56,739 nt of DNA from Salaquimonas sp. (GTDB taxonomy: Bacteria; Pseudomonadota; Alphaproteobacteria; Rhizobiales; Rhizobiaceae): NCBI GenBank assembly GCA_028289365.1, contig JANQQM010000013.1, positions 1 through 56,739 of the forward strand, read 5' to 3'. A program made the position numbers and the translations under genes. Positions 45,663-54,793 of this stretch are shown here, piece after piece (the first letter of the stretch is position 1; every line of letters begins with the position of its first letter). The notes beneath the pieces are model-generated. The model saw only the letters and a list, made by a program, of their open reading frames with translations. It did not search any database and was not told the origin of the DNA.

Positions 45663-47268
45663 TGCCGATATCCTCTGGCGCTTCGAAGCGGACGCTCTCG
45701 GTTGTTGTCTCCTCGCCACCGACCTCCGTCACGTCAATCTCGAAATCCGTGTGTTGTGTAGACAGGTTTTCGCGCGGAACGCTGATGAATACTTTGACAT
45801 TTCGCAACTGATCCGGATCGACGTCAATATCAAAGGATGTTCCCAAATCCTCATCTGATCCGGAAATTTTGGCATTGGCACCGGGCAGGCCGTTGATCTC
45901 GATTTTGAATGTCCTGGGATCGGTGATCATGTTCAGGATCTTCACTTGGTAGCCGTTTCGGATCGAGCCGTCGGACAGAACTGTAAACACTGGATTTCTG
46001 TCGGGCAGAATATTGACTTCCAGCCTGCTCCTGGTTGCCAGAACGACGAGCATGGCGATCCCGATCAATGCGTAGATGGCGGTGTAAAGCACTGTTCGTG
46101 GTCGAATGAAGGAACGCAAATTCGTGTGCTTGATGGCGCTGACAAAACCGGAACCGTCGCGCACATTTGAAGGCTTGATTTTGCTGTCATCAAAGACCTG
46201 GTCGCCATCCCGGTCGATAAGCCTTGCACCTGAAACTTCCATATTGGAGTTGTATTCGGCCAGCGTCGCATAGGAAATCAGGCCACGTTCCAGGCCGATC
46301 TTGTCCATCACCCCATCGCAGGCATCGATGCACAAAGCGCAGGTAATGCATTCGAGCTGTTGGCCATCCCGTATATCGATCCCCATCGGACATACGGCAA
46401 CACAGGCATTGCAATCCACGCAGTCGCCAACGGGTTTCCCGGCAGCCTTCATGCGCTTGGCATGCCGCGAGCGCGGCTCGCCGCGCCAGTCATTATAGGT
46501 CACCGTCAGGGAATTCTCATCCAGCATCGCGGCCTGAATCCGCGGCCATGGGCACATATAGGTGCAGACCTGCTCGCGCATCAACCCGCCGAAAATATAG
46601 GTCGTGGCGGTAAGGATCGCGACCGTCGAATAGGCAATAAACGGCGCCTGCCCAGTGAACAGGTTCACAAACAGTGTCGGCGCATCGGCAAAATAGAAAA
46701 TCCAGGCACCACCGGTAGCAACCCCAATCAATAACCAGACGGTGTGTTTCGACACTTTCTTGCGGATCTTGGAAAAATCCCAGGGCTGCTTGTCCAGCTT
46801 GATCCTGGCATTACGGTCGCCCTCGAAAAACCGTTCCACGACCAGATAAAGATCAACCCAGACGGTTTGCGGACAGGTATACCCGCACCAGGCCCGGCCA
46901 ACGGTGGAGGTCACCAGAAACAGGCCGATCCCGGCCATGACAAGCATGCCGGCCACATAGAAGAACTCCTGTGGCCAGATCTCGATGAAGAAGAAATAGA
47001 AGCGCCGGTTCGCCATATCCACCAGCACCGCCTGATCTGGCGCGTTCGGACCACGATCCCAGCGGAGTAACGGCGTCAGATAATAGATTCCGAGCGTAAT
47101 CGCCATGATCCACCATTTGAGCTGGCGGAACCGGCCCGTCGCCCGCTTGGGGTGGATTTTCTTCCGCGCGGCATAAAGCTCCCGATTGGCTTTTGCGTTC
47201 ACCGCTTCGGCGTCGAAGTTTTCGACTTCCGGCGGTTTGGCGTCACGCGAAATTGTTTGCTCGGACAT
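45652..47268 (-). CDS. ccoG: cbb3 oxidase accessory 4Fe-4S protein CcoG (FixG/RdxA)
   Basis: 538 residues. Polyferredoxin thought to reduce Cu(II) to Cu(I) for oxidase assembly. Several membrane segments in the first half, FeS motifs GRAWCGYTCPQTVW, CVDCNACVAVCPMGID and CITCALCIDACDGVMDK, then an Ig-like periplasmic C-terminal domain. AAGGAAA precedes the start. An FNR-type box lies 52 bp upstream. First gene of ccoGHIS. Confidence 0.96.
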   Translation of the reverse strand: MSEQTISRDAKPPEVENFDAEAVNAKANRELYAARKKIHPKRATGRFRQLKWWIMAITLGIYYLTPLLRWDRGPNAPDQAVLVDMANRRFYFFFIEIWPQEFFYVAGMLVMAGIGLFLVTSTVGRAWCGYTCPQTVWVDLYLVVERFFEGDRNARIKLDKQPWDFSKIRKKVSKHTVWLLIGVATGGAWIFYFADAPTLFVNLFTGQAPFIAYSTVAILTATTYIFGGLMREQVCTYMCPWPRIQAAMLDENSLTVTYNDWRGEPRSRHAKRMKAAGKPVGDCVDCNACVAVCPMGIDIRDGQQLECITCALCIDACDGVMDKIGLERGLISYATLAEYNSNMEVSGARLIDRDGDQVFDDSKIKPSNVRDGSGFVSAIKHTNLRSFIRPRTVLYTAIYALIGIAMLVVLATRSRLEVNILPDRNPVFTVLSDGSIRNGYQVKILNMITDPRTFKIEINGLPGANAKISGSDEDLGTSFDIDVDPDQLRNVKVFISVPRENLSTQHTDFEIDVTEVGGEETTTESVRFEAPEDIGNEK

Positions 47269-47319
47269 CGCAGATTTCCTTTACTGCGTTTCCAATATAA
47301 CCGGGGCGGTCAACTTGCG

Positions 47320-47333
47320 TTGACATGGGTCAA
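47320..47333. promoter_or_regulatory. FNR-type box upstream of ccoG
   Basis: TTGAC-ATGG-GTCAA, one base per half away from the FNR consensus TTGAT-N4-ATCAA and a perfect dyad. It is centred about 58 bp upstream of the ccoG start codon, well placed for activation of ccoGHIS under low oxygen. Regulation is inferred. Confidence 0.68.
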
Positions 47334-47410
47334 CCCCGTTCCTGCGGGCGCTTCTGCGTCCGAATTATTGGTGCGGCCATCTTCGCATAAAAACCGGCAA
47401 AAAAGCCATA

Positions 47411-47446
47411 AAAATTGAGCCGGCCCGCAATTCAGGCGGACCGGCT
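47411..47446 (-). terminator. Rho-independent terminator after ccoP
   Basis: On the minus strand AGCCGGTCCGCC pairs with GCGGGCCGGCT around a short loop (47418-47446), followed by CAATTTTTATGG. It ends the ccoNOQP transcript about 35 bp after the ccoP stop. Confidence 0.8.
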
Positions 47447-47479
47447 GATATCACTTTTGTGTAATTGAGGTCACCAGCA

Positions 47480-48349
47480 CTACTGACCGCCGCCCAGACC
47501 ATGCACATACAAGGTAAGCTGTTTCACCCCGGCTTCACCCAGACGCTCTCCCCAAGGCGGCATCACGCCAAGCTGCGGCTTGTGAATCTGTGCCAGGATG
47601 GTTTCCCGGTCATTGCCATACATCGAGATGGCATCCGTCAGGTTCGGCGCACCGAATTCGATGTCCCCGGTACCGTCCTCGGCATGACAGGCAGAACAAT
47701 TGTCGGCATAGACCGTCTCGCCCGCAACCGCCAGTTCGGCATCATGGTCCTGGCCGGAGATCTTCAGCACATATTCGGTAACCTGCCCGATCTCGTCGCG
47801 TTCGAGGATTTCGTCCGCACCAAAGGCCGGCATGTCGGAGAAGCGGGCATCATCATCCTCGTCATTGCGAACACCGTGATTGATGGTCAGGTAGATGTTT
47901 TCCAGATCGCCGCCCCACAACCATGCATCATCGTTCAGATTGGGGTAGCCACCGCCACCGGCCGCACCCGAACCATGACACTGAGTGCAATAGACCTTGA
48001 ACAGCGAATTGCCGCCGGCAATCGCAAACCGGTAGAGATTGTCATCAGCCTTGATCGTTTCCAGATCCTCACTTTCAATCCGTGCAAACCGCTCCGCTCG
48101 GGCCTGGTTGGCAAATGCAATCTCCTCCTTCAGGGCAGCACGGTTTGTCTGCCCTGATATGCCCATGGTCGAACCCTCGATCAACGGAATGGATGGATAG
48201 TAGATCATGTATCCGATTGACCAGATCACGGTCGCGTAGAAGGTCCACAGCCACCATCTGGGCAGCGGGTTGTTCAGTTCCTTGATGCCATCCCAGGAAT
48301 GGCCGGTAGTCTCAACGCCACTGACGGCATCAATATCTTTCTCAGACAT
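47480..48349 (-). CDS. ccoP: cbb3 cytochrome oxidase diheme subunit III
   Basis: 289 residues. Membrane-anchored diheme cytochrome c passing electrons to CcoO/CcoN. N-terminal helix (LPRWWLWTFYATVIWSIGYM) and two heme c sites, CTQCHG and CSACHA, with distal Met in MPAFG and MPPWG. Start 48349 overlaps the ccoQ end by 8 bases; the longer frame to 48421 is within ccoQ and is rejected. Confidence 0.97.
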   Translation of the reverse strand: MSEKDIDAVSGVETTGHSWDGIKELNNPLPRWWLWTFYATVIWSIGYMIYYPSIPLIEGSTMGISGQTNRAALKEEIAFANQARAERFARIESEDLETIKADDNLYRFAIAGGNSLFKVYCTQCHGSGAAGGGGYPNLNDDAWLWGGDLENIYLTINHGVRNDEDDDARFSDMPAFGADEILERDEIGQVTEYVLKISGQDHDAELAVAGETVYADNCSACHAEDGTGDIEFGAPNLTDAISMYGNDRETILAQIHKPQLGVMPPWGERLGEAGVKQLTLYVHGLGGGQ

Positions 48350-48503
48350 TATCTTTGTCCTCTTCGAGGGGGATTTTGGCAACTTCATCGGCGATCTTCT
48401 TGGAACCGGGCCGGTACACATAGACGATCACGGCGATGAAGACGATAAACAGGTACAGGAGGCCCCAGCTATCGGCGAATTGACGGAAGGTGTTGTAATC
48501 CAT
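48342..48503 (-). CDS. ccoQ: cbb3 cytochrome oxidase subunit CcoQ
   Basis: 53 residues. Single-helix subunit that stabilises the complex. It reads MDYNTFRQFADSWGLLYLFI, then VFIAVIVYVYRPGSKKIADE, the standard CcoQ pattern, and overlaps ccoP by 8 bases. The gene sits between ccoO (14 bp away) and ccoP as expected. Confidence 0.93.
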   Translation of the reverse strand: MDYNTFRQFADSWGLLYLFIVFIAVIVYVYRPGSKKIADEVAKIPLEEDKDNV

Positions 48504-48517
48504 GATGAATTCCTTCC

Positions 48518-49249
48518 CTAGCGTAGGTTCTCATTGGCCTTGTAGGCTTCAAGGTCAACAAGGGTTCCCAACATTTGGAGATAGGCCACCAGCGCGTCCA
48601 TCTCGGTTAATTCGCCCGGATTGCCGTCGAAATCCCGTATGCTTATCTTCGCATAGCGTTCTTCCAGGCCGGACGTGTCGGCATCCGGATCGGCCTGTGC
48701 CCTGAGATCAGCCGCTGCATTGGCGATCATTTCCTCGCTATAGGGAACGCCGACCATCGCATTGGCTACCAGATGACCTTCAATGTCGTTGGCATCGAGC
48801 GGCGTTCTCGCCAGGAAGGAGTAGGGCGGCATGATCGATTCCGGCACCACGGCTTTTGGCCAGATTAGGTGCTGGACATGCCACTCATCCGAGTAGCGAC
48901 CACCCACACGGGCCAGATCCGGCCCGGTACGCTTTGAACCCCACTGGAACGGGTGATCATACATGCTTTCGGCAGCCAGGCTGTAATGGCCGTACCGTTC
49001 GACTTCGTCGCGGAACGGACGGATCATCTGGCTATGACAATTATAGCAGCCCTCGCGGATATAGATGTTGCGCCCCGCGAGTTCGAGCGGTGTGTAGGGA
49101 CGCATGCCCTCTACCTTCTCGATCGTGTTCTTCAGATAGAACAGTGGAGCGATTTCCACGATGCCACCGATCAGGACAACCACCAGCGAGCAGACGAAAA
49201 GCAGTGACAGGTTCTTTTCAAGAGATGCGTGTTTTTTGAGTAATGACAT
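48518..49249 (-). CDS. ccoO: cbb3 cytochrome oxidase monoheme subunit II
   Basis: 243 residues. Membrane-anchored cytochrome c. An N-terminal helix ([20 protein letters not shown]) is followed by [16 protein letters not shown]-type heme site (here [13 protein letters not shown]), [20 protein letters not shown], and the axial Met in [19 protein letters not shown] precedes the start. Lies 12 bp after ccoN. Confidence 0.97.
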   Translation of the reverse strand: MSLLKKHASLEKNLSLLFVCSLVVVLIGGIVEIAPLFYLKNTIEKVEGMRPYTPLELAGRNIYIREGCYNCHSQMIRPFRDEVERYGHYSLAAESMYDHPFQWGSKRTGPDLARVGGRYSDEWHVQHLIWPKAVVPESIMPPYSFLARTPLDANDIEGHLVANAMVGVPYSEEMIANAAADLRAQADPDADTSGLEERYAKISIRDFDGNPGELTEMDALVAYLQMLGTLVDLEAYKANENLR

Positions 49250-49261
49250 CTTGCTTCCCCT

Positions 49262-50881
49262 TTACTCAGCCGGAACCGGTCCGGTTGAAGTCGCGCCATA
49301 GGCGGCTTCGTCCCTGACCCGGCCACGAATGGTCATCCAGACATTGTAAGCCATGACAAATGCGCCAAGCAGATAGAGCAGACCTCCAAACACCCGCATG
49401 ACATATTCCGGATGGATGGCTGACACCGTCTCGATGAACGAGTTGACGAGGAAGCCCTCGGAATCGAACTCCCGCCACATCAGACCCTGGACGATACCGG
49501 CAACCCACATCACCGCTGCGTAAATCACGATACCCAGTGTGGCGAGCCACAGATGCCAGTTGACCAGCCGTAGCGAATATAGCCGCTCGCGGTTCCACAA
49601 TTTCGGAACCAGATAGTAGACCGCGGCAAAGGAGATCATTCCAACCCAGCCAAGTGCACCGGAATGCACATGACCGATGGTCCAGTCGGTATAGTGCGAC
49701 AATGAGTTAACCGACTTGATCGACATCATCGGGCCTTCAAATGTGGACATGCCGTAGAAGGCAAGCGCCAGTACCATCATCCTGAGAATAGGATCGGTTC
49801 TGAGCTTGTCCCATGCGCCCGAAAGCGTCATCAGACCGTTAATCATTCCGCCCCAGCTAGGCATCCACAACATGATGGAGAACACCATGCCAAGGGTCTG
49901 CGCCCAATCGGGAAGTGCGGTATAATGCAGATGGTGCGGTCCCGCCCAAATATAGAGGAAGATCAGCGACCAGAAGTGGACGATCGAAAGCCGGTAGGAA
50001 TAGATCGGCCGGTTGGCTTGTTTCGGCACGAAGTAGTACATCATGCCCAGGAAACCTGCCGTCAGGAAGAAACCGACCGCATTATGCCCGTACCACCATT
50101 GAGTAAGCGCATCCTGAACACCGGCAAACAGCGAATAGCTCTTTACGCCGAGCAACGAGACTGGCATCGCCAGATTGTTGACCAGATGCAGCATCGCAAC
50201 GGTAATGATGAAGGATAGATAGAACCAGTTGGCCACATAGATATGCGGCTCTTTACGCTTGACGATCGTTCCCATGAAAACAATCAGATAAGCGACCCAG
50301 ACAACCGTAATCCAGATATCGACATACCATTCAGGTTCTGCATATTCGCGAGACTGGGTAATACCGAGAAGGTAGCCTGTAGCCGCCATCGCAATGAAAA
50401 GCTGGTAACCCCAGAAAACGAACCAGGCCAGATTTCCGCCAAACAGGCGCGCTCTTGTTGTCCGCTGGACAACGTAGAAACTCGTGGCAAGCAGTGCATT
50501 GCCGCCAAATGCGAAGATGACCGCCGAAGTATGCAATGGCCGCATGCGCCCGAAATTGAACCAGGGCTCGATGTTGAGTTCCGGCCAGGCAAGCTGGCAG
50601 GCAATCACAACGCCGACGAGAAAGCCGACAATTCCCCAGAACACGGTCGCAATTACGCCATATCTGACAACGCCATCCATGTAGAAGCTTTCTTCGGACT
50701 GCGCTGCTTCAGCCTGGGGCGTGACATGCACGTTTCTGAGCAGCACCAGCGTACCGCCGGCCAAAAGCGCGAACAATATCCACATATGCGTCTGGAACAG
50801 GCTGTCCTGTGCAAATGCTGCGCCGAGCAGCGCCAGAAAAGCGGCCAATCCCACCAATATGGCCTCCGTCATGTATTTCAT
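49262..50881 (-). CDS. ccoN: cbb3 cytochrome oxidase catalytic subunit I
   Basis: 539 residues, about 14 hydrophobic segments. High-affinity terminal oxidase reducing oxygen to water. Heme and CuB ligand His are visible in [41 protein letters not shown] and [24 protein letters not shown] supports ATG 50881 over the frame extension to 50944. An FNR-type box lies about 120 bp upstream. Confidence 0.97.
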   Translation of the reverse strand: MKYMTEAILVGLAAFLALLGAAFAQDSLFQTHMWILFALLAGGTLVLLRNVHVTPQAEAAQSEESFYMDGVVRYGVIATVFWGIVGFLVGVVIACQLAWPELNIEPWFNFGRMRPLHTSAVIFAFGGNALLATSFYVVQRTTRARLFGGNLAWFVFWGYQLFIAMAATGYLLGITQSREYAEPEWYVDIWITVVWVAYLIVFMGTIVKRKEPHIYVANWFYLSFIITVAMLHLVNNLAMPVSLLGVKSYSLFAGVQDALTQWWYGHNAVGFFLTAGFLGMMYYFVPKQANRPIYSYRLSIVHFWSLIFLYIWAGPHHLHYTALPDWAQTLGMVFSIMLWMPSWGGMINGLMTLSGAWDKLRTDPILRMMVLALAFYGMSTFEGPMMSIKSVNSLSHYTDWTIGHVHSGALGWVGMISFAAVYYLVPKLWNRERLYSLRLVNWHLWLATLGIVIYAAVMWVAGIVQGLMWREFDSEGFLVNSFIETVSAIHPEYVMRVFGGLLYLLGAFVMAYNVWMTIRGRVRDEAAYGATSTGPVPAE

Positions 50882-50993
50882 TACGATTCCTTTCGGTTTC
50901 GATATTCGCCGGCGAACTTGCTTCAAAACCCGCGAAGCGCCCAATTAAAGCAAAATGATTGCCGCTGTTTGACAACAAAGACTTTACTGCGCC

Positions 50994-51007
50994 TTGACCT
51001 GAATCAA
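50994..51007. promoter_or_regulatory. FNR-type box in the ccoN / hemerythrin divergent region
   Basis: TTGAC-CTGA-ATCAA, one mismatch from TTGAT-N4-ATCAA. It is about 120 bp from both divergent start codons (ccoN at 50881 and the hemerythrin gene at 51114), so it could serve either or both promoters. The regulator gene lies at 52961-53710. Regulation is inferred. Confidence 0.68.
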
Positions 51008-51113
51008 GGAGAAAAACTGATCATCGGGCCATTTTGTCTTGATTGCAATTTCAGAATTGGAGCCATGGCAACATGCAGCAACAGACCAGTTCGCGATAAG
51101 GCCATATTAGGTA

Positions 51114-51599
51114 ATGATATCAAGTTTGGGCAAATCGATATCTCCGCAGACTCGCGCTGACCTCGCGAAGCTGGCAGAGCGCCTGACCTGGCACATTTCG
51201 ATGCAATCCAGCCTCTGCGGCAGGTTGGAGGATTTTGCCGATACCCTTCCGGCCAGCGTTGAGGCCCGCGAATGTGTGCTACTCGCCCGCTGCATCCTGC
51301 CGGTGCTCAAGCGGGCGCATCGCTTCGAGGAAAAAACCCTGTATCCGGCGCTTCGCGCTGCTTTCGTCAATGACAAGGAAATCGATCAGACCATAGAAAG
51401 GCTGCGTTTTGAGCACTGGGAGGATGAAAGTTTTGCCGATGAACTGGGCGATCGGCTGAAGGAACTGATCGCAAACCCGGAAAAATGCAATGTCGAATCG
51501 CTCGCCTACATGCTGCGCGGGTTTTTCGAGGGTCTGCGGCGTCATATCGCGTTCGAACGTGAACATCTGTTGCCACTGTTGGTCAGCGAGGCGTCATGA
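51114..51599 (+). CDS. Hemerythrin-domain protein
   Basis: 161 residues, mostly helical. Diiron-ligand pattern: H27 region (LTWHISMQS), KRAHRFEEKTLYP, RFEHWEDESFADE and RRHIAFEREHLLPLL, which together give the expected His/Glu set. Such proteins bind oxygen or nitric oxide, or protect FeS clusters. The stop overlaps hemN by 4 bases (ATGA), so it is coupled to an oxygen-sensitive heme enzyme. Divergent from ccoN across an FNR-type box. Confidence 0.83.
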   Translation: MISSLGKSISPQTRADLAKLAERLTWHISMQSSLCGRLEDFADTLPASVEARECVLLARCILPVLKRAHRFEEKTLYPALRAAFVNDKEIDQTIERLRFEHWEDESFADELGDRLKELIANPEKCNVESLAYMLRGFFEGLRRHIAFEREHLLPLLVSEAS

Positions 51600-52957
51600 A
51601 GAAACTGGTCCCTGAAGAAATTTTGGCGAAATATGGCAGTGCTGTTCCGCGCTATACCAGCTATCCGACTGCACCACATTTCAGCGAGGGCGCGGGGCGG
51701 CCAATACTTGAAACTGCATTGGCAGGTCTTACCGGCGAGGATCGGATCTCGGTCTATATCCACATTCCCTTTTGCGATCGGCTTTGCTGGTTCTGCGGTT
51801 GCCACACCCGGCACACACTGAAATACAGCCCCGTTGAAGCCTATATTTCGACATTGCTCGACGAAATCGAGCTTGTTGGTCAAGGCCTTCAGGCAAAACC
51901 GGTTCTTGGCCAATTGCATCTGGGTGGCGGGTCGCCAAGCATGGTTCACAGTGCTGACTTCGAGCGTATTTCGCAGGTATTGCGGAAAAATTTCGCATTT
52001 GCACCCGATTCCGAAATCAGCGTCGAAATCGATCCGAGCGATGTCAATGAAGACACGCTGGAGGGGCTACAGAAGCTGGGCATGACCCGGGCCAGCATCG
52101 GCGTCCAGGATTTTGACCCGCAAGTGCAGGCAGCCATAAATCGCCCGCAAACCTTTGAACAAACCCGCGATGTCGTAACCGCACTACGTGAACTTGGCGT
52201 CCAGTCGCTAAACATTGACGCGCTCTATGGTCTGCCATTGCAAACCGCAGAACGGCTCGATCAGACAATAGACAAGGTGGTCAGTCTGTCGCCGGACCGC
52301 GTAGCATTGTTTGGCTATGCCCATATTCCGTGGATAAAGAAACACCAGCGTCTCATTAATGATGCGGATTTGCCGGACACATCCGAGCGCTTCTTTCAGG
52401 AACGTGAAGCAAGCGAGCAATTGGCGGGCGCGGGGTATCTGGAGATCGGCATTGATCATTTCGCATTACCGGACGACCAACTTGCAGAGGCGTCCCGTAC
52501 CGGTACGCTGCGGAGGAACTTTCAGGGATACACAACAGACAATTGTAAAATTCTGCTGGGCCTTGGAGCCTCGTCGATTGGTAAGACTGACGCAGGCTAT
52601 GTGCAAAATATTGTTCCGACTGGGCAGTATACTACTTGCGTAAAATCCGGCGAATTGCCGGCAAATCGCGGACTGGTCCTTACTGAAGATGACAAGATCC
52701 GTGCCCACATTATCGAAAGGCTGATGTGCGATTTCCATTTCTCGTTTGCCGACCTCGACAACCGTTTTGGAAAATCATCATCGGCCTATATCGACCAGGC
52801 AAAGAAATTGGCCGCGTCAAATACGGATGATCTTTGCGGGGCTGATGAAGATTTGTTTTATGTGAAACAGGCAGCAAGACCCTTTACGCGAATCGTGGCA
52901 AGCCAGTTTGATGCCTATCTGCCCCAGTCGCAGTTCAGATATTCTAAAGCCGTTTGA
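51596..52957 (+). CDS. hemN: Oxygen-independent coproporphyrinogen III oxidase
   Basis: 453 residues. Radical-SAM enzyme making protoporphyrinogen without oxygen. The 4Fe-4S motif is HIPFCDRLCWFCGC; GGGSPSM, ASIGVQDFDPQVQAAINR, LNIDALYGLP and ALFGYAHIPWIKKHQ are characteristic of HemN. Overlaps the hemerythrin gene start-to-stop. Heme supply for cbb3 oxidase at low oxygen fits the neighbouring ccoNOQP. Convergent with fnr, 3 bp away. Confidence 0.97.
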   Translation: MKKLVPEEILAKYGSAVPRYTSYPTAPHFSEGAGRPILETALAGLTGEDRISVYIHIPFCDRLCWFCGCHTRHTLKYSPVEAYISTLLDEIELVGQGLQAKPVLGQLHLGGGSPSMVHSADFERISQVLRKNFAFAPDSEISVEIDPSDVNEDTLEGLQKLGMTRASIGVQDFDPQVQAAINRPQTFEQTRDVVTALRELGVQSLNIDALYGLPLQTAERLDQTIDKVVSLSPDRVALFGYAHIPWIKKHQRLINDADLPDTSERFFQEREASEQLAGAGYLEIGIDHFALPDDQLAEASRTGTLRRNFQGYTTDNCKILLGLGASSIGKTDAGYVQNIVPTGQYTTCVKSGELPANRGLVLTEDDKIRAHIIERLMCDFHFSFADLDNRFGKSSSAYIDQAKKLAASNTDDLCGADEDLFYVKQAARPFTRIVASQFDAYLPQSQFRYSKAV

Positions 52958-52960
52958 ACT

Positions 52961-53710
52961 TTAACTCTCCGCTTCACACGCATTGCTCAGCTTATGCAGA
53001 TGCGGGACGATTACGGTTCGGTTGTTCTCGATCTCGATGATCCCAGCTTTGCGCAGTTTTGTCAGCTGGCGGCTGACGGTTTCGATGGTCAGCCCGAGAA
53101 AGTCTGCGATATCGGCCCGCTTCAGCGGAAGCTCAAACCGGATGGGTCCGGAAGAAGCCTCTCGTTCCGGGTCGATGTTTTCAGAGATCATGTACAAAAA
53201 GCTTGCGACCTTTTCCGAAGCGGTTTTCCTGCCCAGGGTCAGCATCCATTCGCGCGCCTCGTCCAATTCCTTGAGGCTTTGTTCATATAATCTATGCTCC
53301 ATTTCCGGTGATTGCCGGATGATTTCCTCAAGCACTGACTTTGGAAAGGAACAGACCCTTACATTGGTGGCTGCTTCCGCGCTGAGATCTGATTGCTGCT
53401 TGAACGGTCTGCCGAGAAAATCCGGCGCAAACTGCAGGCCCACAATCTGCTGACGACCGTCAGCCATCAGTTTGGTCAATTTAACAACACCGCTGAGAAT
53501 ATTCGAATACCGGTCGATATCATTGCCGTTTGCGAATAGTTCATGCTCTTTTTCAACCACCGACTTTGTCGTGTGTTTGCTCAGATAAACCAGCTGATCG
53601 GCAGAAAGCGCACCGCATATTCCCTTGTGACGTGCTTCGCACGACTTGCAAATCATCGGGACGTCCGAGTTGTGGATATCCATGCGTTCTTCTGATTCAA
53701 AGGCATTCAT
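52961..53710 (-). CDS. FNR/FnrL-type oxygen-sensing transcriptional regulator
   Basis: 249 residues. Crp/FNR-family activator. N-terminal Cys cluster C21, C24 and C32 (ICKSCEARHKGICG) plus a central Cys in VRVCSFPK fits a 4Fe-4S oxygen sensor. The recognition helix ETVSRQLTKLRKAG has the E-x-x-S-R pattern that reads TTGAT half sites, matching the two boxes in the cco loci. ATG 53683 is an alternative start. Located tail to tail with hemN, 3 bp apart. Confidence 0.93.
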   Translation of the reverse strand: MNAFESEERMDIHNSDVPMICKSCEARHKGICGALSADQLVYLSKHTTKSVVEKEHELFANGNDIDRYSNILSGVVKLTKLMADGRQQIVGLQFAPDFLGRPFKQQSDLSAEAATNVRVCSFPKSVLEEIIRQSPEMEHRLYEQSLKELDEAREWMLTLGRKTASEKVASFLYMISENIDPEREASSGPIRFELPLKRADIADFLGLTIETVSRQLTKLRKAGIIEIENNRTVIVPHLHKLSNACEAES

Positions 53711-53903
53711 CGAGATTTATCCAATCACAGCGGTCCATCATGATAATGCAGAACATCAATCAAACCGCAATTCCTCATCAGAAATTTCCAATGAGCGAGT
53801 TTGGTGTATTTCATCCCCGGTATTCAGTCTATAACAGCTTTGATCAAGCCAGCTCTTGGGTATGTTCGTGCCCTCGATAACACATACATTCACGGAGATT
53901 AAT

Positions 53904-54665
53904 ATGGAACTTTCGGCCAATCTGTTCAAAGAGAAGCTGGTTGCCGGTGAATTGCAGATCGGTTTGTGGAGCAATCTAGCCTGTACGACCTCGGCCGAAG
54001 TCATCGCGGCAAGCGGCTACGACTGGGTCATGCTCGACATGGAGCACGGACCAAACGAGCTGGTATCGGTCATTGCCCAGGCCCAGGTGCTGGCAGCCAG
54101 CCAGTCTGCCGTTCTGGTCAGACCGCCCTGGAATGATTTTGTGTTGATCAAGCGCCTGCTGGATGCAGGCATGAGGTCCTTGCTGGTACCTTTTGTTCAG
54201 AACGCTGAGGAAGCTGCCGCCGCAGTCCGGGCGGTCCGTTATCCACCGGACGGCATACGGGGCGTTGGCGGCACGACACGGGCGACTTCTTATGGCCGGG
54301 TGCGCGAATATACCGCAAGGGCAAATGCCGAAATTTGTCTTTTAGTACAGGTAGAAACGGCAGACGCTCTGGAAAAACTGGAGGAAATTGCCTCGGTTGA
54401 CGGCATTGACGGCGTATTCGTCGGTCCGGCCGATCTAGCCGCTTCGCTGGGATATTTAGGCAATTTTAACGCCGAACCCGTGCAATCCGCAATCAAGTCT
54501 ACAGCCGAACGGCTGAACAAGGTTGGCGTGACCGCTGGAATTATCTCTGGCGATCCGGCACAGGCACAGCAATATATCGACTGGGGGTATCGGTTTGTCG
54601 GTATCGGAACCGATTCTGGATTGCTGGCAAAAAGCGCTGACGCCTTGTTGGCGCGCTTCCGGTGA
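53904..54665 (+). CDS. HpcH/HpaI-family class II aldolase
   Basis: 253 residues. Metal-dependent aldolase that splits 2-keto-3-deoxy or 4-hydroxy-2-oxo acids to pyruvate and an aldehyde. GLWSNLACTTSAEVIAASGY, DWVMLDMEHGPNE (catalytic His region), NDFVLIKRLLDAGMRSLLVP and VQVETADALEKLEEIASVDG are the family signatures, with DGVFVGPADLAASLG. GGAGATT supports ATG 53904; the frame to 53856 is longer. Single gene before preT; the substrate is not predicted. Confidence 0.92.
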   Translation: MELSANLFKEKLVAGELQIGLWSNLACTTSAEVIAASGYDWVMLDMEHGPNELVSVIAQAQVLAASQSAVLVRPPWNDFVLIKRLLDAGMRSLLVPFVQNAEEAAAAVRAVRYPPDGIRGVGGTTRATSYGRVREYTARANAEICLLVQVETADALEKLEEIASVDGIDGVFVGPADLAASLGYLGNFNAEPVQSAIKSTAERLNKVGVTAGIISGDPAQAQQYIDWGYRFVGIGTDSGLLAKSADALLARFR

Positions 54666-54793
54666 GATCGGCGGATTTTGCAGAATTGAAAAATTTTACC
54701 AATTGATAAAAATTTTTGTTCGCGTTACGATTTTGCTCTGAAATCCGATTTCGTCCTTTGGCGTTGTCCTGATTATGAAAAGGGGAGAGGCAT

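Noticed and set aside
54674-54721. AAAATTTT-type repeats after the HpcH/HpaI aldolase gene as a terminator
   Set aside because: The stem is AT-only and short; may weakly terminate but cannot be supported.
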